Positions 28,558-35,641 of a stretch of DNA of 64,000 nucleotides are shown piece after piece. The stretch lies in assembly GCA_007126095.1 (NCBI GenBank), contig SLBZ01000087.1:1-64000 (forward strand), written 5' to 3'. The translations under genes were made by a program, and so were the position numbers. This stretch comes from Aquisalimonas sp. GTDB lineage: Bacteria; Pseudomonadota; Gammaproteobacteria; Nitrococcales; Aquisalimonadaceae. The notes under the pieces are model-generated. The model did not search any database. It worked only from the letters and a program-made list of their open reading frames with translations, and was not told the DNA's origin. Numbering within the stretch: position 1 is the stretch's first letter; every line of letters begins with the position of its first letter.

Positions 28558-29040
28558 ATGATCGCAACGGTACAAGTACTGATCATCATCACGGTGGCAA
28601 ACGCGGCGCCGGTCGTATTGAGCTTTCTGTTGGGCAAGCGCAACGGCCAACCTGTGGACGGCGGACGTCATTGGCGCGACGGTCGTCGCATGTTCGGCCC
28701 ATCGAAGACGGTGCGCGGGGTGGTGGCGGCGGTGATTGCCACAACGCTTGTGACGGTCCTGCTCGGCCTGCCGCTGGCCGCAGGGGCAGCCGCCGGCATA
28801 CTGGCCATGGCCGGAGACCTCGCGTCGAGTTTCACCAAACGCCGCCTCGGCCTGGTCCCCAGCAGCCGATTCATCGGCCTCGATCAGGTGCCGGAGGCGT
28901 TCCTGCCGCTGCTCGCACTAGTGCCCCTGCCAATGATCAGCCCCGCCAGCGGCATCACTGCCGCGGCCCTGTTCGTATTGCTGGGGCCGCCCGCGTCGTG
29001 GGTGCTCTACCGCGCCGGCATTCGCCGAGAGCCTCACTAG
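28558..29040 (+). CDS. CDP-archaeol synthase-like (CarS/DUF46) membrane protein
   Basis: A 160-residue integral membrane protein of the CarS/DUF46 family, relatives of CDP-alcohol cytidylyltransferases. The sequence has four to five hydrophobic segments and the conserved GPSKTVRG, MAGDLASSFTKRR and IGLDQVPEAFLPL motifs that form the nucleotide and divalent-ion site in CarS. Archaea use CarS for ether-lipid CDP activation; the bacterial substrate is not known and need not be archaeol. The ATG at 28558 follows the cupin stop by 10 bp. It shares its stop region with the phosphoesterase gene on the other strand. Confidence 0.85.
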   Translation: MIATVQVLIIITVANAAPVVLSFLLGKRNGQPVDGGRHWRDGRRMFGPSKTVRGVVAAVIATTLVTVLLGLPLAAGAAAGILAMAGDLASSFTKRRLGLVPSSRFIGLDQVPEAFLPLLALVPLPMISPASGITAAALFVLLGPPASWVLYRAGIRREPH

Positions 29041-29987
29041 TGCCCTGTCAGTGTATGGAGTACGACTTCCGGCGGGCAGTTGTACCGCACATCAAGCACC
29101 GACGCGCCGGCACCTACAGACGTGTAGCCCTTCAACCCGCGCCACTGCCAGGGACCACTGGTAAGGTGGCGGGGGCAGTCGGCGTTGGTCGTCAGTGGGA
29201 ACCCGCCCGGCAACCGGATCTGGCCGCCGTGGGTGTGCCCGCAGAGCATCGCGTCCACCCCTGCCGCCGCAGCATCTCGGTAAGCCTCCGGTGAGTGCGC
29301 GAGCAGCACCGCAGGCATATGGTCAGGGCGCCCCCTGAGGGCACGCACAATGTCGTGCTGGCGGTAGTAGTGCGGATCGTCCACTCCGGCCAGCCACACG
29401 CCAGCGCCATCGGAACGACCCAGAACGAGGCCTTCGTTCAGCAGCACGCGAATCCCCAGTGCCTCCAAACGCGGAACCATGCGAATGCTGTCATGATTGC
29501 CCAGAACGGCATAGACGGGGCCGTCGAGTGCCGCCCGCACGGTCTTGATGCCCGCGAGCGCCGGCTCGGCATTCCCGTTGGTGCGGTAACGGAAATCCCC
29601 GGTGATCACGCACGCATCCCACTGCAAGCCGCGCAACTGATCAGCGAGACCGTCTGCAAAATGGGGATCGACATCCAGATGGGGGTCGCTGAGGTGGAGC
29701 AGGCGATAGCCATGCATTGCTTCGGTCAGACCGGCCACGGGCAGGTCGTGCTCCCGCACCTGCAGGCGGCGGGCGTTCCGCTGCCCACGCCGGTAGAGGC
29801 CGGTCACCCGAAGCGCATACTCCAGGCAGACGCGGCTGAACCGCAGGTTCTCGAAGTGGATGGTGCCGGTGCTGGGATCGAGAACCGGTTCGCCGCCGGG
29901 AGCCTCCCGCCGGAGACGTGATTCCAGATGGCCGTCGAACACGCGGCCGTTCAGATACTCCCGGAGCCCGTCATCAGTGTGATCCAT
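29037..29987 (-). CDS. Calcineurin-like metallophosphoesterase
   Basis: A 316-residue phosphoesterase with all five metal/phosphate motifs: HLSDPHLD (D-x-H), VITGDF (GD), VLGNHDS (GNHD), LLAHSPE and CGHTHGGQIRLPG (GHxH). The last motif is typical of the YaeI/LpxG-like group that acts on phospholipid headgroups or UDP-diacylglucosamine. The first ~90 residues are an unusual leader without similarity that I recognise. The start is the ATG at 29987 behind GGGGGG. Tail-to-tail contact with the CarS-like gene (both stops overlap) hints at a shared lipid-related role, which is inference. Confidence 0.88.
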   Translation of the reverse strand: MDHTDDGLREYLNGRVFDGHLESRLRREAPGGEPVLDPSTGTIHFENLRFSRVCLEYALRVTGLYRRGQRNARRLQVREHDLPVAGLTEAMHGYRLLHLSDPHLDVDPHFADGLADQLRGLQWDACVITGDFRYRTNGNAEPALAGIKTVRAALDGPVYAVLGNHDSIRMVPRLEALGIRVLLNEGLVLGRSDGAGVWLAGVDDPHYYRQHDIVRALRGRPDHMPAVLLAHSPEAYRDAAAAGVDAMLCGHTHGGQIRLPGGFPLTTNADCPRHLTSGPWQWRGLKGYTSVGAGASVLDVRYNCPPEVVLHTLTGH

Positions 29988-30089
29988 GCTGCCCCCCGAC
30001 TCGTGCAGCAACGCCGACGGCCCATCGCTGAACCGAACGCGCTCGCGCTACCGTAGGCGGATTCGCTGCGCAGCGGCAAGCTGTCCCGC

Positions 30090-30566
30090 TCAGGAGACAG
30101 GCTCTCGCCGGCGCCCTCCCCGACGGGCAATCGCCCTTGCCAACACCGCTCGCCAGCGGGGACGGGAATCCCCCGCGGGAACAGCGGCCGCTGGCGCCAT
30201 CTGCGCTTTGAGCGCACCGTCAACGGCCGCGCGACGGGACTCGGGCAGGTCGCCAAGAACCAGTTCCCGGGTGGCCGCGTCGGCGTGCTTGAGGGCGCCC
30301 ACCAGCAGTTCGTTACCGGAGAGGCTGACCAAACGGCGGCGGTTGTCGCTGTTCAATGCACCGAGCAGTGCCGCCCGTTCCGCCGGCGCCATGGTGACAT
30401 AACCAATGGCTCCCCGGTTGAATGGCAGCGCACGGAACGCCTGCACGCGCTCATCCACAGGCAGCATGGTGAGCCATTCGGCCAGCTCGGACGCTGCCCA
30501 GTCGGCGATGTCCCGGGGCAGCTGCAGGCGGCCACGGCGGTATATGAGCTGCTTTCTGTCGGTCAT
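30090..30566 (-). CDS. Uncharacterised protein with MgtE-N-like helical repeats
   Basis: A 158-residue soluble protein. The middle is made of short helical repeats (ADWAASELAEWLTMLPVDERVQAFRALP, AERAALLGALNSDNRRRLVSLS) reminiscent of the N-terminal cytoplasmic domain of MgtE magnesium channels, but no channel domain is present. The basic C-terminus (RWRAVLARAIARRGGRRREP) could contact nucleic acid or membrane. I do not recognise a named family; function unknown. It lies alone on the minus strand behind an AT-rich upstream region. Confidence 0.7.
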   Translation of the reverse strand: MTDRKQLIYRRGRLQLPRDIADWAASELAEWLTMLPVDERVQAFRALPFNRGAIGYVTMAPAERAALLGALNSDNRRRLVSLSGNELLVGALKHADAATRELVLGDLPESRRAAVDGALKAQMAPAAAVPAGDSRPRWRAVLARAIARRGGRRREPVS

Positions 30567-30868
30567 GGCCCCCTCCTGTCCTGTCTGGCGAATTGGCGTG
30601 CAAACCCGCGTCGATCAAAGCCGAAATGCTACGCTGCACAACAATATAAATCAATGACTTTACTGTTTTTTCCTTGATATCGCCGAGGTTGTTCCCCTGG
30701 GGCCATAATCGCGCCGGGACACCCTCGGTTCGGCACCGCCGCCCTTCAGGACTTCCCCCGTTCTCCCGGCTCCGGTAGGCTCCGACCCGTACTCAGTATC
30801 CGGGTCGCGGCACCGCAATGGCGGCCAGGCGTCCGGACCACCCCCGACCGATTCAGAGGATGGCCTCA
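30567..30868. other. AT-rich divergent promoter region
   Basis: About 300 bp between the divergent 30090-30566 gene and uppP. The stretch 30640-30675 is clearly more AT-rich than its surroundings (AATATAAATCAATG, TACTGTTTTTTCC) and probably carries promoters. No fluoride-riboswitch-like sequence was found although two fluoride channels lie downstream. Nothing else is seen. Confidence 0.5.
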
Positions 30869-31726
30869 ATGGCCCTTTACATCGTCGTGCTGCTCGGCAT
30901 TGTCCAGGGCGCGTTCATGTTTCTGCCGGTCAGCTCCACGGCACACCTGGTTCTCACACAGCACTGGCTGATCGCCCAGGGTGCCGACATCCCCGCCCCC
31001 GACAGCGCCGAGATGATCCTGTTCGATCTGGTGGTGCATGTGGGCACACTCATCTCCATTTGTATCGTCTTCCGGCGCAGTCTCTTTAGGCTGATTCGTG
31101 ATGGCCTTGTCGGTCTGGCACGGATGCGCCATCAGTACCGTCCGTTGCCGCTGACGATCCGCCTGGCCCTGCTGTGTGCTCTGTCGGTTCTGGCCACCGG
31201 GATCATCGGCATCACCTTCAAACTCTTTTTCGAAGCAGTGTTCGCCCGCCCGGCGATGATCGCCGGCACCCTTACACTAACAGGGCTGCTGCTGTGGATT
31301 ACCGACCGCCTGCCGCCGCGTCCCCGCGGCCTCCGGCAGATCCGGGTGGGCACGGCGCTCGGCATCGGCGCCGCCCAGGGCCTGGCACTCATCCCGGGGA
31401 TCAGTCGCAGTGGCATTACCATTGCCGCATCGCTGCTGTTCGGCCTGAAGCGGCGATGGGCGGCTGAGTACAGTTTCTTTCTCGCCATCCCCACGATCCT
31501 CGCGGCAACCCTGGTACAGGCCCTGGAACTCCAGACCGCCGGCGGCACGGCACAGCTCGGGTGGGTGGACATGGTGATCGGGCTGATCGTGGCGGCCGCT
31601 GTGGGCACCGGCGCCCTCTACCTGGTGGTCAGACTGCTGTACAAGGCGAAGCTGCGGATCTTCTCCTGGTACCTCTGGCTGCTTGCCATACTGGTGGGCT
31701 TCGGCCTGATTCCCCTGGGATACTGA
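30869..31726 (+). CDS. uppP: Undecaprenyl-diphosphate phosphatase
   Basis: Recycles the C55 lipid carrier for peptidoglycan by dephosphorylating undecaprenyl-PP at the periplasmic face. The 285-residue membrane protein has both family motifs: GIVQGAFMFLPVSSTAHL near the N-terminus and GIGAAQGLALIPGISRSGITI near residue 180 (PGxSRSGxT). The ATG at 30869 has CAGAGG at good spacing; an ATG three codons earlier is possible. The fluC genes follow within 5 bp, so these three form an operon. Confidence 0.94.
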   Translation: MALYIVVLLGIVQGAFMFLPVSSTAHLVLTQHWLIAQGADIPAPDSAEMILFDLVVHVGTLISICIVFRRSLFRLIRDGLVGLARMRHQYRPLPLTIRLALLCALSVLATGIIGITFKLFFEAVFARPAMIAGTLTLTGLLLWITDRLPPRPRGLRQIRVGTALGIGAAQGLALIPGISRSGITIAASLLFGLKRRWAAEYSFFLAIPTILAATLVQALELQTAGGTAQLGWVDMVIGLIVAAAVGTGALYLVVRLLYKAKLRIFSWYLWLLAILVGFGLIPLGY

Positions 31727-31731
31727 GACTC

Positions 31732-32127
31732 ATGGGCACACTAATCTCCTACGCCGCCATCGCCGCAGGAGGCGCCGCAGGTGGAGCACTGCGCTACCTG
31801 ATCGGAACCGCTGTGGACCGTCGCACGGGAAGCACGTTTCCCTGGGGAACCTGGATCGTGAACGTCAGCGGATCGTTACTGCTGGGCGTGCTGGCAGGCC
31901 TCGTTCTGCGCCTAGGCTGGCCAGGCGAGACATGGGCGGCCGCCTTGATGATCGGCCTGTGCGGCAGCTACACCACCGTGTCGTCATTCAGCCTTCAGAG
32001 CATCGGTCTGGTCCGGGACCGGCAAGGGCTCAAGAGCGCGGCGTACGTGATCTCGTCACTGCTGGCCTGCCTACTGGCCGCAGCGCTCGGCCTCGCGCTG
32101 ACCGCCGGGGGGTTAACTGCGCCATGA
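31732..32127 (+). CDS. crcB: Fluoride channel FluC/CrcB, first copy
   Basis: Fluoride exporter subunit, 131 residues, four membrane helices. Typical sequence GGAAGGALRYLIG, FPWGTWIVNVSGSLLLGVLAG (with the GTxxxNxxG motif) and GLCGSYTTVSSFSLQ (the central TTxSSF stretch lining the pore) are visible. It starts 5 bp after uppP and overlaps the second copy by 4 bp (ATGA). Tandem fluC pairs usually make heterodimers with opposite topologies; whether this holds here depends on the charge bias of the two proteins. Confidence 0.93.
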   Translation: MGTLISYAAIAAGGAAGGALRYLIGTAVDRRTGSTFPWGTWIVNVSGSLLLGVLAGLVLRLGWPGETWAAALMIGLCGSYTTVSSFSLQSIGLVRDRQGLKSAAYVISSLLACLLAAALGLALTAGGLTAP

Positions 32128-32534
32128 CCCTGCGGGACTGTCTCGCCGTCGCAGTTGGCAGTTCGATCGGCGCCGTGCTCCGTCATGGGGTTTCCGACCT
32201 CTACGGCATGATCGGCGCCCTGGATTTTCCCTGGGACACACTCATGGCCAACGTGATCGGCTCACTGCTGATCGGCTGGCTGGCTGCTCTCACCGCCCCG
32301 GACGGACCACGCCCCCTGAACGCCAGGGTCAGGTTATTTCTTATGGGCGGTATCTGCGGCGGATTCACCACCTTCTCGGTGTTCAGCCTGGAGTCCGTCG
32401 CACTGATGGCCAGCGGTGCTTGGGGGCTAGCAGCACTGAACGTCTCGGCCACCCTCGCCCTGTGCCTGTTGCTGACGTGGGTGGGCTACAGCCTGGCCCA
32501 GCGCATGACGCAACGGGACGTCGCCAGACGGTGA
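32124..32534 (+). CDS. crcB: Fluoride channel FluC/CrcB, second copy
   Basis: A 136-residue FluC homolog that diverges clearly from the first copy. Key stretches SSIGAVLRHGVSD, FPWDTLMANVIGSLLIGWLA and GGICGGFTTFSVFSLESVAL keep the Asn and the TTFSxFS pore motif. The ATG overlaps the first copy by 4 bp, so the two are co-translated, as expected for partner subunits of one dual-topology channel. Confidence 0.93.
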   Translation: MTLRDCLAVAVGSSIGAVLRHGVSDLYGMIGALDFPWDTLMANVIGSLLIGWLAALTAPDGPRPLNARVRLFLMGGICGGFTTFSVFSLESVALMASGAWGLAALNVSATLALCLLLTWVGYSLAQRMTQRDVARR

Positions 32535-32599
32535 CAGCAATACGCCGTTTGGGGAACGTGCCATCATTTCCGTTGAATTCTTCCAACGGGAGTCAACCG

Positions 32600-33178
32600 A
32601 TGAAAAGGCTATCCGCGCTGACGGCTGCAGCCATTCTGTTGCCCGCCACTGCCGGCGCAGCGAACCTCAGCTACAACCACATTGAGGGCGGACTGAATTG
32701 GGCGGATCCGCCGAGCCGGTTCGGGGATAGCGACTTTGGCCTGCTGATCCGTGGCCAGGGTTACCTGAACGACACCATCTTCGCGCGGGGTCAGTTCCAG
32801 AGTCACCGCTTTGATGTGGACACCCCGCCCGGGACGTCCAGCACCACCATCAGCCGCGACGTCCTCTGGGGCGGCGTCGGATTCCGCGTACCCACGCAGC
32901 AACGCGACCTCGACATCTACGGCGCACTGGACCTGGGTTACGATTTCGGCGATCAGGATGACCCCGGATTCCGGCTCGAGGGCGGTGCCCGGGCCTATCT
33001 CGACCCGGGCTGGGACACCACCGCCGGGATCCGGCTGTGGCGCTTCAACGATGCGAGCAGCAACGTGCAGGTCTTCGGCAGCGGCTACTACGAGGTGGCG
33101 CCACAGCTCTCCCTGGGTGGCGAACTTGCCGTCGGCGATTTCGACGAGATCCTGTTCGGCGCACGCTACACGTTCTGA
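32600..33178 (+). CDS. Small outer-membrane beta-barrel protein
   Basis: A 192-residue exported protein with signal peptide MKRLSALTAAAILLPATAGA. The rest is alternating polar/hydrophobic strands rich in Gly, Asp and aromatic residues (YNHIEGGLNWADP, LLIRGQGYLNDTIF, VLWGGVGFRVP, LDLGYDFGDQ, GYYEVAPQLSLGGELAVGDFDEILFGARYTF), ending in Phe as outer-membrane barrels do. About eight strands, YfaZ-like. GGGAG precedes the start. Function unknown; it lies 65 bp after the second fluC and may be in the same transcript. Confidence 0.85.
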   Translation: MKRLSALTAAAILLPATAGAANLSYNHIEGGLNWADPPSRFGDSDFGLLIRGQGYLNDTIFARGQFQSHRFDVDTPPGTSSTTISRDVLWGGVGFRVPTQQRDLDIYGALDLGYDFGDQDDPGFRLEGGARAYLDPGWDTTAGIRLWRFNDASSNVQVFGSGYYEVAPQLSLGGELAVGDFDEILFGARYTF

Positions 33179-33188
33179 CCCGATTCCA

Positions 33189-33233
33189 GTGCCATGTTGG
33201 TGCATGTGAGCCATGCGTGCACCAACATGGCAC
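33189..33233. promoter_or_regulatory. 16-bp inverted repeat resembling paired NtrC sites
   Basis: Arms GTGCCATGTTGGTGCA and TGCACCAACATGGCAC are perfect complements with a 13-nt spacer. Each arm with its flanking base also matches about 11 of the 14 fixed positions of the NtrC consensus (TGCACCA-N3-TGGTGCA). It stands 55-100 bp upstream of the sigma-54 promoter of the ANTAR gene, the usual place for an enhancer. NtrC binding is inferred from consensus and position. Confidence 0.65.
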
Positions 33234-33286
33234 GGCCCCATGCCCTATCCTGCGTGCAACTCCCTGATTCTCCCCTGCCACAGTCA

Positions 33287-33302
33287 AGGCACGGTGCTTG
33301 CT
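33287..33302 (+). promoter_or_regulatory. Sigma-54 promoter of the ANTAR gene
   Basis: AGGCACGGTGCTTGCT matches the -24/-12 consensus TGGCACR-N4-TTGCW at every fixed position except the first T, with exact GG-to-GC spacing. Transcription would begin near 33313, about 44 bp before the ANTAR start codon. Confidence 0.75.
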
Positions 33303-33356
33303 TCCTGTTTACCGGCGTGTTCCCGGAAATCCGAGGTACAACCTCAGGAGTAAGCA

Positions 33357-33932
33357 ATGGCAACACGAGTCATGCTCGTTGACGAATACCCGGACCGGGC
33401 CGTCTGGCTCGGGGACGCCCTGAACGATGCCGGCTATGAAGTGGCCTGCACCGTAAAGGCTCACGAAGACCTCTACCAGCGCGTGCTGGATGTCCAGCCC
33501 GATGTGGTCATTGTTGAGGCCCGCTCGGGACGGCGGGACATTCTGGAAGGCTTGGGGACACGGAATTCGCCCTACCCGAAACCGGTGGTGCTGTTCACCG
33601 AACACAGCGACCCGGAGCTGATGCAGGCGGCCACTGCCGCGGGGGTGAGCCCCTATGTGGTGGGAGGCCTCTCAGCGGAGGGCGTGCGCTCCATCATCAA
33701 CGTGGCCATCAACCAGTTCCATCAGTACGAGCAACTGCGGCATGAACTGGTGGACGCGCGCACCCGACTGGAGCACCAGCGCCAGATGGAACAGGCCAAG
33801 TGTTTTCTCATGGAACGCGACGGCATCAGCGAGAATGACGCCTACCATATGCTGCGGCGAACGGCCATGGAGCGCGCCCGACCCATCAGCGATATTGCCC
33901 GCGCCTTCCTGCGCGCCAACGGACGCGCCTGA
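33357..33932 (+). CDS. ANTAR-domain RNA-binding antiterminator (NasT/AmiR-like)
   Basis: A 191-residue response-regulator-like protein. The N-terminal ~120 residues have a receiver fold, but the phosphate-accepting Asp is replaced: DVVIVEARSG puts Glu at residue 54. A coiled linker (HQYEQLRHELVDARTRLEHQRQ) leads into the C-terminal ANTAR domain (QAKCFLMERDGISENDAYHMLRRTAMERARPISDIARAFL), which binds paired RNA hairpins and prevents transcription termination. No NasS-like partner gene is seen nearby. The upstream sigma-54 promoter and the terminated leader of the following transport operon make that operon its probable target. Confidence 0.92.
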   Translation: MATRVMLVDEYPDRAVWLGDALNDAGYEVACTVKAHEDLYQRVLDVQPDVVIVEARSGRRDILEGLGTRNSPYPKPVVLFTEHSDPELMQAATAAGVSPYVVGGLSAEGVRSIINVAINQFHQYEQLRHELVDARTRLEHQRQMEQAKCFLMERDGISENDAYHMLRRTAMERARPISDIARAFLRANGRA

Positions 33933-33950
33933 CTGACCACCAACCGCGCC

Positions 33951-33988
33951 GTGCCGGTGCACACCGCCCCACAACAGTGCACCGGCAC
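33951..33988. promoter_or_regulatory. Inverted repeat upstream of the transport operon, NtrC-like
   Basis: GTGCCGGTGC and GCACCGGCAC form a perfect 10-bp inverted repeat with an 18-nt spacer. The left arm with flanking bases matches about 10 of 14 fixed NtrC-consensus positions; the right arm is weaker. It lies 60-95 bp before the sigma-54 promoter at 34046, mirroring the arrangement upstream of the ANTAR gene. Confidence 0.5.
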
Positions 33989-34045
33989 CGCCACACCCCC
34001 TCGGGAAACCGAAAAAAAAGACGTTAACTCAGACTTTTACTAACA

Positions 34046-34061
34046 TGGCACGAGTCATGCA
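34046..34061 (+). promoter_or_regulatory. Sigma-54 promoter of the ABC transporter-cynS operon
   Basis: TGGCACGAGTCATGCA matches the -24/-12 consensus at all fixed positions except one (A for T at position 12), with exact spacing between GG and GC. Expected transcription start is near 34072, giving a leader of about 145 nt. Confidence 0.8.
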
Positions 34062-34079
34062 TTACTTTCTCTGACACGC

Positions 34080-34138
34080 GCGAATCCGGCTCAACCGCGA
34101 GCAGCGGTTCCCAACGGCGGGACGTCAGCCGGATTCGC
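34080..34138 (+). promoter_or_regulatory. Structured leader RNA, candidate ANTAR target
   Basis: A 12-bp perfect outer stem (GCGAATCCGGCT at 34080-34091 with its complement at 34127-34138) encloses two tandem hairpins: AACCGC/GCGGTT with a 5-nt loop at 34093-34109, and TCCC/GGGA at 34109-34122 with the hexaloop AACGGC. The hexaloop has A at position 1 and G at 4, as known for ANTAR-binding hairpins; the first loop does not fit that rule. A terminator follows 19 nt later. Antitermination is inferred. Confidence 0.6.
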
Positions 34139-34156
34139 CAACCTGAACCTGGCAAG

Positions 34157-34193
34157 GGCGCCTACCACCAACCCCGGTGGGGCGCCTTTTTTT
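34157..34193 (+). terminator. Intrinsic terminator inside the operon leader (attenuator)
   Basis: Stem GGCGCC...CCACC with GGTGG.GGCGCC followed by seven T residues, ending 24 bp before the binding-protein start codon. Since it lies between promoter and first gene, it must be bypassed for expression, which marks it as an attenuator. Confidence 0.88.
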
Positions 34194-34216
34194 GTTGCGA
34201 CAACGAGGGCGATGCG

Positions 34217-35638
34217 ATGACCAACAAATCACTCGGCGACCCGTTCGACCCGAACAGCGACCTGCGCCACAGCGCGGGATGCACGTGCAGCACGTGTCAT
34301 GATCACGGCCATGAGGCCACCGCCGGCGACGACCTGCACGCGCTGGCGTCGCCCCACGAACAAGGCGGTGCCCCCGCAGATCGCGAGGCGCTCATGGACC
34401 GCCTGATCGAGAGTGCGGTGGTCCGGGCGCTGTTCGGCCACCACGACCCCAGCCGTCGGCAGGTTCTGCAGATGATGGGGGCCGGCACCTTCGCCGCCGC
34501 CCTCGGGTCCATGTTCCCTCTCGAGGCGGCGAAGGCGCTGCTCAAGGACGATCTGGGGACGCCGGAGAAACGCGACCTGAGCATCGGCTTTATCCCGATC
34601 ACCTGCGCCACGCCAATCATCATGGCGCACCCCATGGGGTTCTACGAGCGCTACGGACTGAATGTGGACGTCCGGCGTGAAGCGGGTTGGGCCGTCGTCC
34701 GTGACAACTCCATGAACATGGAGCACGACGCCGCACACATGCTCACCCCCATGCCGCTCGCCATCACCATGGGGGCCGGTTCCAGCTCCATGCCCTTCCT
34801 GATGCCGGCGGTGGAGAACATCAACGGCCAGGCGATCACCTTGCGCATGGACCACAAGGACAAGCGCGACCCCAAGGACTGGAAGGGCTTCACCTTTGCC
34901 GTGCCCTTCGAGTACTCCATGCACAACTTCCTGCTGCGGTACTACGTGGCCGAGCACGGCCTGGACCCGGACAACGACATCTCCATCCGCGTGCTGCCGC
35001 CACCGGAGATGGTCGCCAACCTCCAGGCCGGGAACGTGGATGGCTACCTGGCGCCGGACCCGTTCAACCAGCGCGCGGTCTGGGACGAGGTGGGCTTCAT
35101 TCACATGCTCACCAAGGAGATCTGGGACGGCCACCCGTGCTGCGCTTTCAGCACCAGTCGGCAGTTCGCCGAAGAAGCGCCCAACAGCTTCGGTGCCCTG
35201 TTCAAGGCCATCGTCGATGCCACCCACTACTCGTCGAACCACGACAACCGGGCGGAAATCGCAGAGGCGATCTCGGGGCGCAACTATCTCAACCAGCCCA
35301 CCTCGGTGGTGGAACAGGTACTCACCGGTCGCTATGCCGACGGCCTGGGCGAGGTCAAGAACGAGCCCAACCGCATCGACTTCGACCCCTTCCCCTGGCA
35401 CTCCATGGGCGTGTGGATCCTCACCCAGATGAAGCGCTGGGGCTACATCGACGGTGACGTGGATTACAAGGGCGTCGCCGAGGACGTCTACCTGGCCACG
35501 GACTGCGCCAGGCTCATGCGCGATCTGGGCTACGAGGCCCCGGACGTGACCTACAAATCCCACACGATCATGGGCAAAGACTTCGACCCGGAAGAGCCGG
35601 AGGCCTATGTGGACAGCTTCGAAATCCGGAGGTCGTAA
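34217..35638 (+). CDS. Nitrate/cyanate ABC transporter substrate-binding protein (NrtA/CynA-like)
   Basis: Periplasmic binding protein of 473 residues in the NrtA/CmpA/CynA family. Unusual N-terminus: a His/Cys-rich stretch GCTCSTCHDHGHEA near residue 25, then RRQVLQMMGAGTFAAALGSMFPLEAA, a twin-arginine-like signal set about 80 residues in. The body has GFIPITCATPIIMAHPMGFYERYGL and GYLAPDPFNQRAVWDEVGF, characteristic of oxyanion-binding NrtA relatives. The metal-like N-terminal motif occurs in some relatives, role unknown. Linkage to cynS favours cyanate; the ANTAR control favours nitrate or general nitrogen supply. Confidence 0.88.
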   Translation: MTNKSLGDPFDPNSDLRHSAGCTCSTCHDHGHEATAGDDLHALASPHEQGGAPADREALMDRLIESAVVRALFGHHDPSRRQVLQMMGAGTFAAALGSMFPLEAAKALLKDDLGTPEKRDLSIGFIPITCATPIIMAHPMGFYERYGLNVDVRREAGWAVVRDNSMNMEHDAAHMLTPMPLAITMGAGSSSMPFLMPAVENINGQAITLRMDHKDKRDPKDWKGFTFAVPFEYSMHNFLLRYYVAEHGLDPDNDISIRVLPPPEMVANLQAGNVDGYLAPDPFNQRAVWDEVGFIHMLTKEIWDGHPCCAFSTSRQFAEEAPNSFGALFKAIVDATHYSSNHDNRAEIAEAISGRNYLNQPTSVVEQVLTGRYADGLGEVKNEPNRIDFDPFPWHSMGVWILTQMKRWGYIDGDVDYKGVAEDVYLATDCARLMRDLGYEAPDVTYKSHTIMGKDFDPEEPEAYVDSFEIRRS

Positions 35639-35641
35639 GCC

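Noticed and set aside
30567..30868. Fluoride riboswitch before uppP-fluC-fluC
   Set aside because: Looked for the conserved GGNGATGG and CTGATG elements; not present in this gap.
33229..33245. Another TGGCAC-type sigma-54-like sequence (TGGCACGGCCCCATGC)
   Set aside because: The GG-to-GC distance is one base too long; sigma-54 tolerates almost no change in spacing. The site at 33287 fits exactly.
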